Shown: positions 1 to 8,333 of the stretch, in pieces | Layout: each line of letters begins with the position of its first letter | Numbering within the stretch: the stretch's first letter is position 1 | Source of the DNA: Bryobacteraceae bacterium | Lineage (GTDB): Bacteria; Acidobacteriota; Terriglobia; Bryobacterales; Bryobacteraceae | Assembly (NCBI GenBank): GCA_030041985.1 | Contig: JASIAM010000330.1 | Span: 1 to 35,940 of the forward strand | Direction of reading: 5' to 3' | DNA: 35,940 bases | The notes under the pieces: generated by a model | The model's database searches: none | Seen by the model: the letters and a program-made list of their open reading frames with translations, nothing else | What the model was told of the DNA's origin: nothing | Made by a program: the position numbers and the translations under genes

Positions 1-545
1 AAGCGGTGCACCATGGGAGCGAGCGTGAGAGCGGTATCGGTCGATCGCCCGGCAATCACCACGTCAGCGCCAGTGGCCAGCGCTTCGGCCAGGGGGAATG
101 CGCCGATATAAGCGTTGGCGCTGAGGATACGATCGCGGATAGAAGCGAGCGGCTGGCCGGTATCCGGATCGCGCATCTCAGAGCCCTTCGCCAGAAATTC
201 ATCCACACGCGAGAACACGTCGTCGCCCAGAACCACCGCGACCTTCAGCGCCGGAGCGAGGCGCAGCACTTCCCGCGCGCACGCCACAGGGTTCACGCCG
301 CCGGCATTGGCGATCACCTTTACACCGCACTCCCGGATCCTGCCGGCGATGCGTCCGATGAGCGGCGGGAAATCGCGCGCGTACCCGAGGCGGGGATCGT
401 CCTGCTTCTGTTTTTGCAGGATCGACATGGTGACCTCGGCCAGGTAATCGAGCGCCAGATAATCGATCGGACCCTGCTCCACCAGACGCACCGGCGCTTC
501 CAGCCAATCGCCCCAGAAGCCCTGACCGTTGGCGATGCGAATCAT
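1..545 (-). CDS. AtuA-family protein (DUF1446), N-terminal part, cut by window edge
   Basis: An open frame runs leftward from an ATG at 545 and leaves the window still open, giving 181 residues. It begins MIRIANGQGFWGD and contains the stretches VKVIANAGGVNP, SANAYIGAFPLAEAL and ADVVIAGRSTDTALT. These match my memory of the acyclic terpene utilisation AtuA/DUF1446 family, whose N-terminal domain has exactly this G-x-GFWGD start and a central NAGG motif. AtuA takes part in citronellol/geraniol breakdown in Pseudomonas, but most bacterial members are uncharacterised, so a terpene role here is inference. The family is about 450 residues or longer, so more than half lies outside the window. It is divergent from galactokinase across a 184-base gap. 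There is no obvious ribosome binding site, because the sequence upstream of the ATG is a GC-rich repeat. Confidence 0.85.
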   Translation of the reverse strand, partial: MIRIANGQGFWGDWLEAPVRLVEQGPIDYLALDYLAEVTMSILQKQKQDDPRLGYARDFPPLIGRIAGRIRECGVKVIANAGGVNPVACAREVLRLAPALKVAVVLGDDVFSRVDEFLAKGSEMRDPDTGQPLASIRDRILSANAYIGAFPLAEALATGADVVIAGRSTDTALTLAPMVHR

Positions 546-595
546 GAAAGGGGCGCCAGGAGCCGGGGGCCGGGAGCCGGGGGCATGCGAATCAT
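535..595. repeat. 11-bp direct repeat flanking a GC-rich tandem, duplicating the AtuA start
   Basis: The 11-mer ATGCGAATCAT occurs at 535-545 and again at 585-595. Read on the minus strand it is the start codon region (Met-Ile-Arg) of the AtuA gene. Between the copies lies an imperfect tandem of GGAGCCGGGGGC. The upstream copy is out of frame and reaches a stop after 17 codons. Confidence 0.7.
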
Positions 596-729
596 TTCCA
601 TAGTGTATAGGAATTTTTGGGTGCTTCTGAGCGCTACCGCACATTCGCGGCGAATCTTACGGGCAGAGCGCTACAGGAATGTGGAGAGAACGCGCGCACC
701 ACACGGTAAGCTGAAACTTCGCAACAGCC

Positions 730-1896
730 ATGCTCGATGTCTTCCGCCGGATTTATGGCAGCGCGGATGGAATTCGCGTGTTCCGGGCGCCTGGCCGCGT
801 CAACCTGATTGGGGAGCACACGGACTATAACCTCGGCTTCGTGCTGCCGGTGGCGCTACAGCTTGCTACATACGTGGCTACCACACCATCATCCGATGCC
901 AGGCTGCACATCTATTCCGAACACAAGCAGCAGATGCGTGAGTGGACCATCGCCGCCATTCCGTTTCTGGAGCGGGAACATGACTGGACGGACTACCCGG
1001 TGGGCGTGGCGCGCGAACTGATTCGGGCGGGCTTCGCGGTCAAGCCGGCCAATCTGCTGGTCCGCAGCACGGTGCCGGAAGGGTCGGGCCTGAGTTCGTC
1101 GGCCGCGCTAGAGGTATCCTGCGCGCTGGCGCTGCTGCAAGGGCGCCGCATCGGGCGGCTCGAGCTGGCACAGCTTTGCCAGCGCGCGGAGCACAATTTT
1201 GTGGGCATTCCCTGCGGCATTATGGATCAGTACGTGTCCATCTTCGGCCAGGCGCATTCGGCTATTGAACTGGACTGCCGCAGTTTTACGCACCGTCCGG
1301 TGTACCTGCCGGAAAGCGCCGCGTTCGTGGCGGTAAATAGTATGGTGAAGCACGCTCTGGCCGCTTCGGCATACAAGGACCGGGTAAAGGAGTGCATCAC
1401 CGCCATGGACCACCTGCGCCAGCATTATCCTTCCGCCGCCAGTCTGCGCGACGTATCGCTCGAAGAATTTATAGAGGCTGCGCCCTCGTTGCCCGATCTT
1501 CTTGCCCGGCGCGCCCGCCATGTGATCACCGAGAATCGCCGGGTGGCACGTTTTGTAGAGGCAGCCAGCCGCGTGGATCTTCAGGAGATGGGGATGCTTC
1601 TGGTAGATTCCCACCGCAGCCTGCAGCACGATTACGAGGTCAGTTGCGCGGAACTCGATTTCCTGGTCGACACGGCCCTCACCATTGATGGTGTGTGCGG
1701 CGCGCGGATGACCGGCGGTGGTTTCGGAGGGTCTGCCGTAGTCATGCTCCAGCCCAATGCCGCGCCCGATTTTGAGAGTCGCATGATCGCTGCTTACCGG
1801 GAGCGCTTCGGCCTGACGCCACAAGTTTACCCCTGCCGCCCTTCCTCCGGGGCTGGTGAAGTGACAAATTTTGAGACGATTGCGGCCGCAGGCTGA
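730..1896 (+). CDS. galK: Galactokinase
   Basis: This 388-residue protein phosphorylates alpha-D-galactose to galactose-1-phosphate with ATP, the entry step of the Leloir pathway, in the cytoplasm. All three GHMP-kinase signatures are present. The galactokinase signature GRVNLIGEHTDYN is at residues 22-34. The ATP loop PEGSGLSSSAALE is near 116-128. The C-terminal glycine motif GARMTGGGFGGSAV is near 323-336. Length matches the family (about 380-400). The ATG at 730 leaves the usual short lead before the signature. No galT, galE or sugar transporter is next to it, so it is not in a classical gal operon. The next gene downstream makes lipid headgroups. Confidence 0.95.
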   Translation: MLDVFRRIYGSADGIRVFRAPGRVNLIGEHTDYNLGFVLPVALQLATYVATTPSSDARLHIYSEHKQQMREWTIAAIPFLEREHDWTDYPVGVARELIRAGFAVKPANLLVRSTVPEGSGLSSSAALEVSCALALLQGRRIGRLELAQLCQRAEHNFVGIPCGIMDQYVSIFGQAHSAIELDCRSFTHRPVYLPESAAFVAVNSMVKHALAASAYKDRVKECITAMDHLRQHYPSAASLRDVSLEEFIEAAPSLPDLLARRARHVITENRRVARFVEAASRVDLQEMGMLLVDSHRSLQHDYEVSCAELDFLVDTALTIDGVCGARMTGGGFGGSAVVMLQPNAAPDFESRMIAAYRERFGLTPQVYPCRPSSGAGEVTNFETIAAAG

Positions 1897-2019
1897 CTAA
1901 TAGGGTCAAACACTCTAGAGAATGTCCTCCGTGGCGGGGCAATCGGTTTGGGCTTTGCCCTGCCATGGCTTGTAATGCCCTCGCGGTATCTCGAAACGCC
2001 GCGTTACACTCAACTTGAG

Positions 2020-2568
2020 ATGCCCCGCTGGGCGAACCTCGCTAACCTGCTTACTATCCTGCGGCTGATTTTGGTTCCGTTCGTGATTCTGGCGATTCTG
2101 GAAAAGGACCACATCCGCGCGCTGGTGCTGTTTGCGTGCGCGGCCGCAACCGATGCCCTGGATGGCTTCGCGGCCAGAGCCGCAGGCGCGGCCACGCAAC
2201 TGGGAGCCTACCTTGATCCTGTGGCTGATAAGTGCCTGCTGAGCGGAGTGTTTCTTGCTCTGGCCGCGGCGGGCCTGGCGCCGCGCTGGTTCGTGGTGGT
2301 GATCTTTGGGAGGGATTTTTACATTCTGGCGGCAGTGGCCTTCCTGCTATGGGTGACCCCGGTGCGGCGTTTTCCGCCGAGCATCTGGGGCAAGGCATCC
2401 ACCTTTGTTCAAGTGATGACGGCCACGCTGTGGCTGGCGCGCGACGCTACCGGCTCCTCCTGGTTGGAAACAGTTTCCACGGCAACACTTTGGCCCTGCG
2501 CGGCTTTCACTGTATGGAGCGGAGTCCACTACACATGGAGAGGCCTGCAATTGGCGCGCGCGCATTGA
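2020..2568 (+). CDS. CDP-alcohol phosphatidyltransferase family protein
   Basis: This membrane enzyme transfers a phosphatidyl group from CDP-diacylglycerol to an alcohol such as glycerol-3-phosphate or phosphatidylglycerol. The active-site pattern is complete when counted from the chosen start: D45, D48-G49, A52-R53, then G62, D66 and D70. Several hydrophobic helices follow. I chose the ATG at 2020 (182 residues) because the protein then begins MPRWANLANLLTILR, as PgsA-like proteins do. An in-frame ATG at 1948 would add 24 residues that look non-coding. PgsA, cardiolipin synthase-like or phosphatidylinositol-type activity cannot be separated by eye. It starts a plus-strand run with the two membrane-associated genes downstream. 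Confidence 0.85.
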   Translation: MPRWANLANLLTILRLILVPFVILAILEKDHIRALVLFACAAATDALDGFAARAAGAATQLGAYLDPVADKCLLSGVFLALAAAGLAPRWFVVVIFGRDFYILAAVAFLLWVTPVRRFPPSIWGKASTFVQVMTATLWLARDATGSSWLETVSTATLWPCAAFTVWSGVHYTWRGLQLARAH

Positions 2569-2611
2569 CTGCCCCTGCGCTCGGGAGTAGTCTATAGGTG
2601 ACAGGCGTTTC

Positions 2612-3175
2612 ATGACTCGCTATTCCCCCGCCCGGCACTATCTTTGGTTCGGTATTACTGCCACCGTGCTCGCTGCAATGTCCGGCAGGATCGGCTGGGA
2701 GTGGGCGGCGGCATTCGTCCCCGCGGGCTTGTTCCTCCTGACTGCGATAGCCTTGCTCGCCATGGCGTTTCGTCCGGCGATTGAAGTCAATGAGGCTTAT
2801 CTTTCCATCGGCAAACGCAACATTCCCTGGATGGACATTCGCCGCCTGGATCGCACCGGCTGGATCTCACCGCTGATTCTGCACCTTACGCTGTACGACG
2901 ACACCCGTATCCTGCTCATTTACCCTGGCGACCTGGATTCCTGCAACAGCCTGTTGCGCCATTTGCGGCGCTTCTCGACCGATGCTCTGATCGATGGCAT
3001 CCCCTATCGCCAGTACTGGGGCGAGCTGCTGGCTCCGGGGTCCGAGCGCAAGCAGGTGCAGCCTCCGCCTCGCTACAAGGTTTTGCGCCCGGAAGACGAA
3101 GCCGAAGTGGAACGTCTTTATCAGCGCCTGAAAACCGTAGGGAACCTGGATCAGAAGTCTTCGGACGAGAAGTAG
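2612..3175 (+). CDS. Membrane protein with PH-like soluble domain, function unknown
   Basis: I do not recognise a named family. The 187-residue protein has two hydrophobic segments at about residues 10-25 and 30-52. A soluble beta-rich part follows, with the pattern 'IEVNEAYLSIGKRNIPWMDI' and then 'LTLYDDTRILLIYPGD', which resembles bacterial PH-like membrane proteins. The C-terminus is charged, with a predicted helix. The ATG at 2612 is preceded by AGGTG. The stop is three bases before the GTG start of the DUF218 gene, so the two are almost certainly co-transcribed and perhaps translationally coupled. Confidence 0.6.
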   Translation: MTRYSPARHYLWFGITATVLAAMSGRIGWEWAAAFVPAGLFLLTAIALLAMAFRPAIEVNEAYLSIGKRNIPWMDIRRLDRTGWISPLILHLTLYDDTRILLIYPGDLDSCNSLLRHLRRFSTDALIDGIPYRQYWGELLAPGSERKQVQPPPRYKVLRPEDEAEVERLYQRLKTVGNLDQKSSDEK

Positions 3176-3178
3176 TTC

Positions 3179-3796
3179 GTGGCGCGCCGCTGGTCTTACC
3201 GCTTCTTCCAATTCCTGTTTGTCTTCATTCTCCTGGTGGTAGTGGCGGGTCTAACGCGCTCGTGGTGGTTGCGGGGTGTCAGTCATGCCTTAATGCGCGA
3301 AGATGCACCGGTGAAATCTGAAATTGCTGTGGTGCTAGCGGGAGACCCTTTTGGATCGCGCATCAAAAAGGCAGGTGACCTGGTGCGGGAAGGATTTGTT
3401 CCGGCCGCGCTGGTGAGCGGACCGCCGGGCGCCTATGATCTGCATGAGTGCGATTTGGCAATCGCGTTTGCCGTCCGGCACGGCTATCCCGCCGCATGGT
3501 TTGTCCCGTTTCCTAACGAGGCCCGTTCCACGCAGGATGAGGCTAACGCCGTGATCGCGGAGCTAGAGCGGCGCCACATCCATCAAATGTTGCTGGTGAC
3601 CAGCGAGTATCACACGGCGCGCGCGTACCGAACGTTTGAAAGTGCCGCGCGGAAGCAGCGCGCCGATATCGACATTCATACCATTGGCGCGGCGGACCCC
3701 GAATTCCATCCGGATTCCTGGTGGCAGAGCCGCCAGGGCGAAAAGATAACTTTCATGGAATGGACTAAGACGGTGGCCGATGCGCTGGGGTTTTAG
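3179..3796 (+). CDS. YdcF/DUF218-family membrane-anchored protein
   Basis: The 205-residue protein starts at GTG 3179, directly after the preceding stop. It has one N-terminal transmembrane segment (residues about 9-27), then a DUF218 domain. Family landmarks are IAVVLAGDPFGSRIKKA, the acidic NEARSTQDEANAV stretch, and VTSEYHTARAYRTF, in which the conserved His/Arg follow the TS motif. DUF218 members such as YdcF, SanA and ElyC are linked to envelope and peptidoglycan or vancomycin-sensitivity phenotypes. The biochemical role is not settled, so only an envelope location is inferred here. Confidence 0.8.
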   Translation: MARRWSYRFFQFLFVFILLVVVAGLTRSWWLRGVSHALMREDAPVKSEIAVVLAGDPFGSRIKKAGDLVREGFVPAALVSGPPGAYDLHECDLAIAFAVRHGYPAAWFVPFPNEARSTQDEANAVIAELERRHIHQMLLVTSEYHTARAYRTFESAARKQRADIDIHTIGAADPEFHPDSWWQSRQGEKITFMEWTKTVADALGF

Positions 3797-3837
3797 AGTA
3801 ATGAGGGGTTTCCGTGGGGCCGGGGCTTGGTCCCCGC

Positions 3838-3992
3838 CGCCGCCCTTCCGGGCGGCGCTCTGCGACAAGCTTTCAATGGTGCTGCTGGCCTTCTGTCTGT
3901 TGCCACCTCAGACCAACCGGCGCCTGTATCGTAGAGCGGTAGACCAGCGCGCCGGGCGGAAGCCCGGCGGCAGGGCAGAAGCCCTGACCCCA
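3838..3992. repeat. Array of three GC-rich hairpins (REP-like) in the 225-base gap before the ABC exporter
   Basis: There are three perfect stem-loops with four-base loops. Stem 1 is CGCCGCCC/GGGCGGCG (3838-3845 with 3850-3857, loop TTCC). Stem 2 is GCCGGGC/GCCCGGC (3951-3957 with 3962-3968, loop GGAA). Stem 3 is CAGGGC/GCCCTG (3971-3976 with 3981-3986, loop AGAA). None is followed by a T-tract, so simple terminators are unlikely. The 20-mer at 3973-3992 recurs exactly at 8061-8080. Confidence 0.75.
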
Positions 3993-4021
3993 CGAAAGGC
4001 TGCCGCGCAAGGGGTCTAGCC

Positions 4022-5773
4022 ATGCGGACTGTCCTCGCCACTCTTCACCCTTACCTCTGGCGTTATCGCTGGGGCATGGCGGGCGGCATGCTCTGCCTGG
4101 TCATCAAGGATTTTGCCGCGGCCGCGCAGCCGCTGATGATCGGCTTCGCCGTGGACGCCCTCACACGTTCCCTCCGCTCCGGCCTGTTCGTGCGCTATGC
4201 CGTCTATCTCGCCGCCCTAGCAGTCATCCAGGGAATCTTCCAATACGGAATGCGGGTAATCATTATCGGCATCTCGCGCGACATTGAATATGACCTGCGC
4301 AATGACCTGTTTCGCCACTTAGTCTCGCTATCGCCCGATTATTATCAGCGCACGCGCACCGGCGATATCATGGCGCGCGCCACCAACGACCTCAATGCCG
4401 TCCGCATGATGCTCGGCCCAGGCATTATGTACTGGGTCGAAACCAGCCTCACCTTCGTGCTGGCGATTGTGGTGATGGTCTCGAAGGATTGGCACTTGGC
4501 GCTGCTGTCGATCCTTCCCGCGCCGGCCGTGAGTCTCGCGGTGATCTTCTTCGGCCGTGTCATTCACGAACAGTTTGAGGGTATCCAATCGCAATTTTCC
4601 GATATCTCCAGCCGGGTGCAGGAAAACCTGGCGGGCGTGCGCATGGTGCGGGCCTTCGTGCAGGAGCGGGCGGAACTGCGGCGATTCGAAACGCTCAACC
4701 GCCAGTACATCACGCAAAACCTGAAGCTGGTCAAGATACAGGGCTTCTTCCAGCCATTACTCGAAGCCCTCATCGGACTAACATTCCTGGTGGTTTTGTG
4801 GGCGGGCGGCTACCAGGTGATGCGCGGGCGCATTACTCTCGGCAGCTTTATCATGTTCAACACTTATATGGGCCGGCTGGTGTGGCCCATGATCGCGCTG
4901 GGCTGGGTGGTGAACCTGATGCAGCGCGGCAGCGCCTCTTTGGGCCGCATCAATCAAATTCTCGGCGAAAGGCCGGCCATCGCCGCGCCGGCCTTTGTGC
5001 ATGCGGCTCCGCGCGCGTTGGCGGAGTTGAGCGGCGAAATCGAATTTTGCGGTGTCTCCATGGATTACGGTTCGGGACCGGTGCTCGAACGGATTCATCT
5101 CCGGATTCCAGCGGCTTCCACCATTGCGGTAGTGGGCCACACGGGATCGGGCAAGAGCACGCTGGTGAGCCTGATACCGCGGCTGATGGACCCCACATCC
5201 GGCACGGTATGGCTGGATGGTGTGGATCTGCGCGAGCTCGATCCGGCCGATTTGCGGCGCCAGATCGGTTTCGTCCCCCAGGAAACGTTCCTGTTTAGTG
5301 CTACCATCGCGGAAAATATCGCCTTCGGCGTGGAGGACGCCACCAGCGAAGAGATCCGGCGGGCAGCCGAAATTGCCGGGCTGGCCGGCGATATCGAAGG
5401 TTTTCCGGAAGGCTATGAGACCATGGTCGGCGAGCGGGGCATCACTCTCTCCGGCGGCCAGAAACAGCGCACCGCGATCGCCCGGGCGATTCTCCGCAAT
5501 CCGGCAATTCTGATTCTGGATGATGCCCTTTCGAGCGTGGACACGCTGACCGAGGAGCGTATCTTGAATCACCTCGCGGACGTCATGCGCGGCCGCACCG
5601 TCATTCTGATCTCCCATCGCGTTTCGACCGTGAAGGATGCGGATCGGATCATAGTGCTCGAACACGGCCGGATTGTCGAACAAGGCAACCACGCCGAACT
5701 GCTCGAACTGGGCGGCTACTATGCGTCGCTCTCGCAAAAGCAGATGCTCGAAGAAGAGCTGGAAGCGATTTGA
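4022..5773 (+). CDS. ABC exporter, fused permease and ATPase (MsbA/multidrug type)
   Basis: This 583-residue half-transporter should dimerise in the inner membrane and export a lipid, drug or other amphiphile. A six-helix type I exporter membrane domain occupies about residues 15-310. The intracellular loop motif RTRTGDIMARATNDLNAV is present. The ATPase domain has Walker A GHTGSGKST (about 371-379), Q-loop FVPQET, signature LSGGQKQR (about 476-483), Walker B ILILDDALSSVD (about 495-506) and H-loop ISHR. AAGGGG lies upstream of the ATG at 4022. It stands alone, without a second half-transporter or a membrane-fusion protein, so a homodimer is the simplest reading. The substrate cannot be told. 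A weak hairpin/T-run overlaps its stop codon. Confidence 0.93.
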   Translation: MRTVLATLHPYLWRYRWGMAGGMLCLVIKDFAAAAQPLMIGFAVDALTRSLRSGLFVRYAVYLAALAVIQGIFQYGMRVIIIGISRDIEYDLRNDLFRHLVSLSPDYYQRTRTGDIMARATNDLNAVRMMLGPGIMYWVETSLTFVLAIVVMVSKDWHLALLSILPAPAVSLAVIFFGRVIHEQFEGIQSQFSDISSRVQENLAGVRMVRAFVQERAELRRFETLNRQYITQNLKLVKIQGFFQPLLEALIGLTFLVVLWAGGYQVMRGRITLGSFIMFNTYMGRLVWPMIALGWVVNLMQRGSASLGRINQILGERPAIAAPAFVHAAPRALAELSGEIEFCGVSMDYGSGPVLERIHLRIPAASTIAVVGHTGSGKSTLVSLIPRLMDPTSGTVWLDGVDLRELDPADLRRQIGFVPQETFLFSATIAENIAFGVEDATSEEIRRAAEIAGLAGDIEGFPEGYETMVGERGITLSGGQKQRTAIARAILRNPAILILDDALSSVDTLTEERILNHLADVMRGRTVILISHRVSTVKDADRIIVLEHGRIVEQGNHAELLELGGYYASLSQKQMLEEELEAI

Positions 5774-5784
5774 GGCGCTTTTTT
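5763..5784 (+). terminator. Possible weak intrinsic terminator overlapping the ABC exporter stop
   Basis: Arms AAGCG (5763-5767) and CGCTT (5776-5780) flank an 8-base loop and are followed directly by TTTT. The stem is only five pairs and includes the stop codon. It lies between convergent genes, where a terminator is expected. Confidence 0.35.
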
Positions 5785-5791
5785 GTGCTCG

Positions 5792-7135
5792 TTAACTGTT
5801 ATATCGAAACAGCATCATGAATCCGAAGTCCATATGCGTTTGATTGTGACAATGAAAAAGACTCAGACCGGGATTATTCGCGGTGAAATCCACTTCGGCG
5901 GTAGTCTTGCCGGGAACGACCAGCACGTCTTTATTGAGTCCGGAGAGTGGCTTCCCATCCAGGCTGGTCACTTCGAAGGTGTGGCGATGCAGGTGAAGCG
6001 GGTGATCGTCGGTGCTGCGATTGATCATCTGTAACCGATACCTTCGCCCCTGCCGTAGCATGATCGTGTCCGTCTTGGGGTACGACTTTCCGTTGATGGT
6101 CCAAGTATCGAAGTTCCCCGCGCCGTGGAACTTCGATTCGAACCGAAGCGGAATCATTTCATCCGGCTGGCGTGTGGCGGACTGCGCGGAAGCGAACGGC
6201 TGGTAATCCCACAGCGTTTCCGGCGGCTCGATCCATTGGGGCTTACCCTGCTGGTTAGCGTACTCGACCACGATTCCCATGCCCGCCTTGCGAAATGGTT
6301 CGCGCGTCTCGCCGAGGATCCAGACCCCCGGCTGGGTCATGGTAACGACGGCGTCGATGCGCTCGGCCGGCCCTAAGCGGACTGCCCGGACTCGCGTTGG
6401 CGTGGGGACCGGATTGCCATCCATAGCGACTACCGTTAGTTCGTGCCCCGCGAGCGCTATCCAATGAACCAGGCTGGCGCTGGCATTTAGAAGATGCAGC
6501 AGTAGCCGCTGTCCCTCGCGAACCTTGATGGGATCGTGGTAGCCAAGCATGCGGCCATCGATCGTGGAGTAATCGTAGGCGGTCTCCATCGAAGTGTCGC
6601 TCGGGGACATGTAGGCGTTCCAGTCGTGCAGGGTGAGGAAGACTTCCTGGTCGTATGCACCGGGATCACCTTTGGGCTCGATATAGAAGCAGCCGAACTG
6701 CCCCGTGTAAGCACCGCGCTTCAGGTTATGTCCCGCGAAGGCATGGGTGTGGTACCAGCGGAATCCCGCGGGGTTTGGCGTAAAGGCATAGCGAAACTGC
6801 GCGCCGGCCGCGATCATGGGCGAGCCTTCCTCCACCGAGCCATCCATGTTGGAGGGAATCCAAAGCCCATGCCAATGTACGATCTCGGGGATGGTGCTGC
6901 GGTTGAGGACGTCGATCGCGATGGGCTTGCCTTGGGGCCAACGAATCAGCGGCCCCGGAACACGTCCATTGTAGGCAACCGTGCGCACCACCTTGCCGGG
7001 TGCGATCTCCAAAGCCAAGGGTGCAATCTCGAGCTTCACATCGGCCGGCGTTTGGGCCCAAGACGGCTTGGCCGAATCCAAGGCCGCGGCCGCCAAGGCC
7101 GCACCGTTCTGCGCGAGGAAGGTACGGCGGTCCAT
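5792..7135 (-). CDS. Tat-exported multicopper oxidase
   Basis: This 447-residue three-domain copper oxidase couples one-electron oxidation of a substrate (phenol, metal ion) to reduction of oxygen to water in the periplasm. It starts MDRRTFLAQNG, a Tat signal with the twin arginines. Copper motifs are all there: HWHG (H87, H89), WYHTH (H129, H131), HPLHLHRH, and HCHNQTH (from H428). At the position of the type 1 axial ligand, five residues after H434, the sequence has Phe rather than Met (see findings). It lies 15 bases after the outer-membrane-type gene and is probably co-transcribed with it. There is no methionine-rich insert like that of CueO, so a specific copper-detoxification role is not supported. 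A laccase-like enzyme is as likely. Confidence 0.92.
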   Translation of the reverse strand: MDRRTFLAQNGAALAAAALDSAKPSWAQTPADVKLEIAPLALEIAPGKVVRTVAYNGRVPGPLIRWPQGKPIAIDVLNRSTIPEIVHWHGLWIPSNMDGSVEEGSPMIAAGAQFRYAFTPNPAGFRWYHTHAFAGHNLKRGAYTGQFGCFYIEPKGDPGAYDQEVFLTLHDWNAYMSPSDTSMETAYDYSTIDGRMLGYHDPIKVREGQRLLLHLLNASASLVHWIALAGHELTVVAMDGNPVPTPTRVRAVRLGPAERIDAVVTMTQPGVWILGETREPFRKAGMGIVVEYANQQGKPQWIEPPETLWDYQPFASAQSATRQPDEMIPLRFESKFHGAGNFDTWTINGKSYPKTDTIMLRQGRRYRLQMINRSTDDHPLHLHRHTFEVTSLDGKPLSGLNKDVLVVPGKTTAEVDFTANNPGLSLFHCHNQTHMDFGFMMLFRYNS

Positions 7136-7150
7136 CAGACTCCCTGCCGG

Positions 7151-8053
7151 TTACTGAGGGCTTTCCGAACTGCCGGGGCGGTGATGAGACCAGTCAAGGC
7201 GACGTCCGATAATGCACTTGAAGATCAAATGGTCGGTCCCGGCCGTCGCGCCCCAGCCCACGCCAACGTTGACTTCCCAATTGGGCGAGACAAACAGGTT
7301 CACTACCGGAAAGACTTGCTGCTGCTGGTTATGCAAGGCAACAAAATCTCCGAACTGGCCGTAATACGAATAGTATTCCACGCCGAAGTTGAAATATTTT
7401 GATGGCTGATAGGTGAGGGTCGCGGCAGGGCCGAACGTCATGCCTTTGGGAGCGACATCGCGATAGTAAGCCAACTTCTCCGCGGGCGTAAAGTCCCCGG
7501 GCGGGGGAACCACATGCAGGTCCCAGACCATCGTGCTGTTCACTGCCCAGTACCAGCGTCCAATGGTCTGGTCTACGATCGGCATGAGCTGCAAGGACCA
7601 GGTAGGGTTGGAAAACGCAGGCCGCGCATAGCCAAATTCGCTCGATAAACTCACGCCCACGGGCCAGTGCCAGCGCTCCGGCACGCGCACCCGCGGACGG
7701 ATATGATCGCCTGCCCAGTCCACGCCATTCCCGTTTTTCTCCGCGGTAAAGATGTAAAAGCCAACTTCGGACCAATCGTTGATTCCCTCGGTCAACTCGA
7801 TCGTTTCATGCTCCTGGTCCTGGGTTGGCAACATGCCAAACTGCGTTGTGGTGCTTCCCGCCGCCGTAAAGTTGCTGTGCAGTTCAACCATGAGCGTTTT
7901 CGGAGCCACCGTTTCCGAAGCGTAAACCTGGATTTCGTAGTTATCCTGCGCTCGCAGATTCGGCGGCCACAGTAAAGTGAATGATAGAAGGGGAAGCCAG
8001 AGGCCGCGGAGCGAGAGGCCAAGCGGGGAATTGGGAGCGCCCGGCAGAAGCAT
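7151..8053 (-). CDS. Secreted, probably outer-membrane beta-barrel-like protein of unknown function
   Basis: I chose the ATG at 8053 (300 residues). The protein then has a hydrophobic signal segment (LWLPLLSFTLLW) ending at LRAQ, and the mature chain begins DNYEIQVYAS. The frame stays open upstream to 8239, but that part encodes the non-coding dispersed repeat at 8061-8080 and carries no signal sequence, so I left it out. The mature part alternates aromatic and polar residues (GVEYYSYYGQFGDF, FFNFG-like strands) and ends with VNVGVGWGATAGTDH and LIFKCIIGRRLDW, the look of a barrel with an aromatic C-terminal strand. No named family is recognised. It precedes the multicopper oxidase, which suggests a shared envelope role. 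Confidence 0.7.
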   Translation of the reverse strand: MLLPGAPNSPLGLSLRGLWLPLLSFTLLWPPNLRAQDNYEIQVYASETVAPKTLMVELHSNFTAAGSTTTQFGMLPTQDQEHETIELTEGINDWSEVGFYIFTAEKNGNGVDWAGDHIRPRVRVPERWHWPVGVSLSSEFGYARPAFSNPTWSLQLMPIVDQTIGRWYWAVNSTMVWDLHVVPPPGDFTPAEKLAYYRDVAPKGMTFGPAATLTYQPSKYFNFGVEYYSYYGQFGDFVALHNQQQQVFPVVNLFVSPNWEVNVGVGWGATAGTDHLIFKCIIGRRLDWSHHRPGSSESPQ

Positions 8054-8060
8054 GGCGGCC

Positions 8061-8080
8061 GGGCAGAAGCCCTGACCCCA
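8061..8080. repeat. Second copy of the 20-base dispersed repeat
   Basis: The sequence is identical to 3973-3992 over 20 bases, including the GGGC-AGAA-GCCC hairpin. It lies just upstream of the chosen start (8053) of the outer-membrane-type gene and accounts for the misleading upstream open frame there. Confidence 0.75.
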
Positions 8081-8333
8081 AGAAGGTTCCTTGCCGTCAC
8101 TACATTCGCTTCTATTTTGGATTGCGAACCGGATGAGGACCTCCTCGCCGCTGCCGATCGTGCCTGTGGATTTAAACTGATTTTCCATCCTATGCGAATT
8201 GATCTGGCGAAGCAAGGAATTCATCCGGCGTTCATGCAAGGCTGGGGAGGCTTGTACAGTCCGCCGGCGAATCCCTGGGGGCCAGATTCGCTACAATATC
8301 TACCCAGGATGTTTCTAACACGAGGTCCTGCCC

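Noticed and set aside
3780-4019. 79-codon frame before the ABC exporter
   Set aside because: It overlaps the DUF218 gene end and translates the GC-rich hairpins, giving Arg/Pro/Ala runs.
4778-5737. Long minus-strand frame inside the ABC exporter
   Set aside because: The plus strand encodes intact Walker and signature motifs; the antisense product shows only codon-shadow composition.
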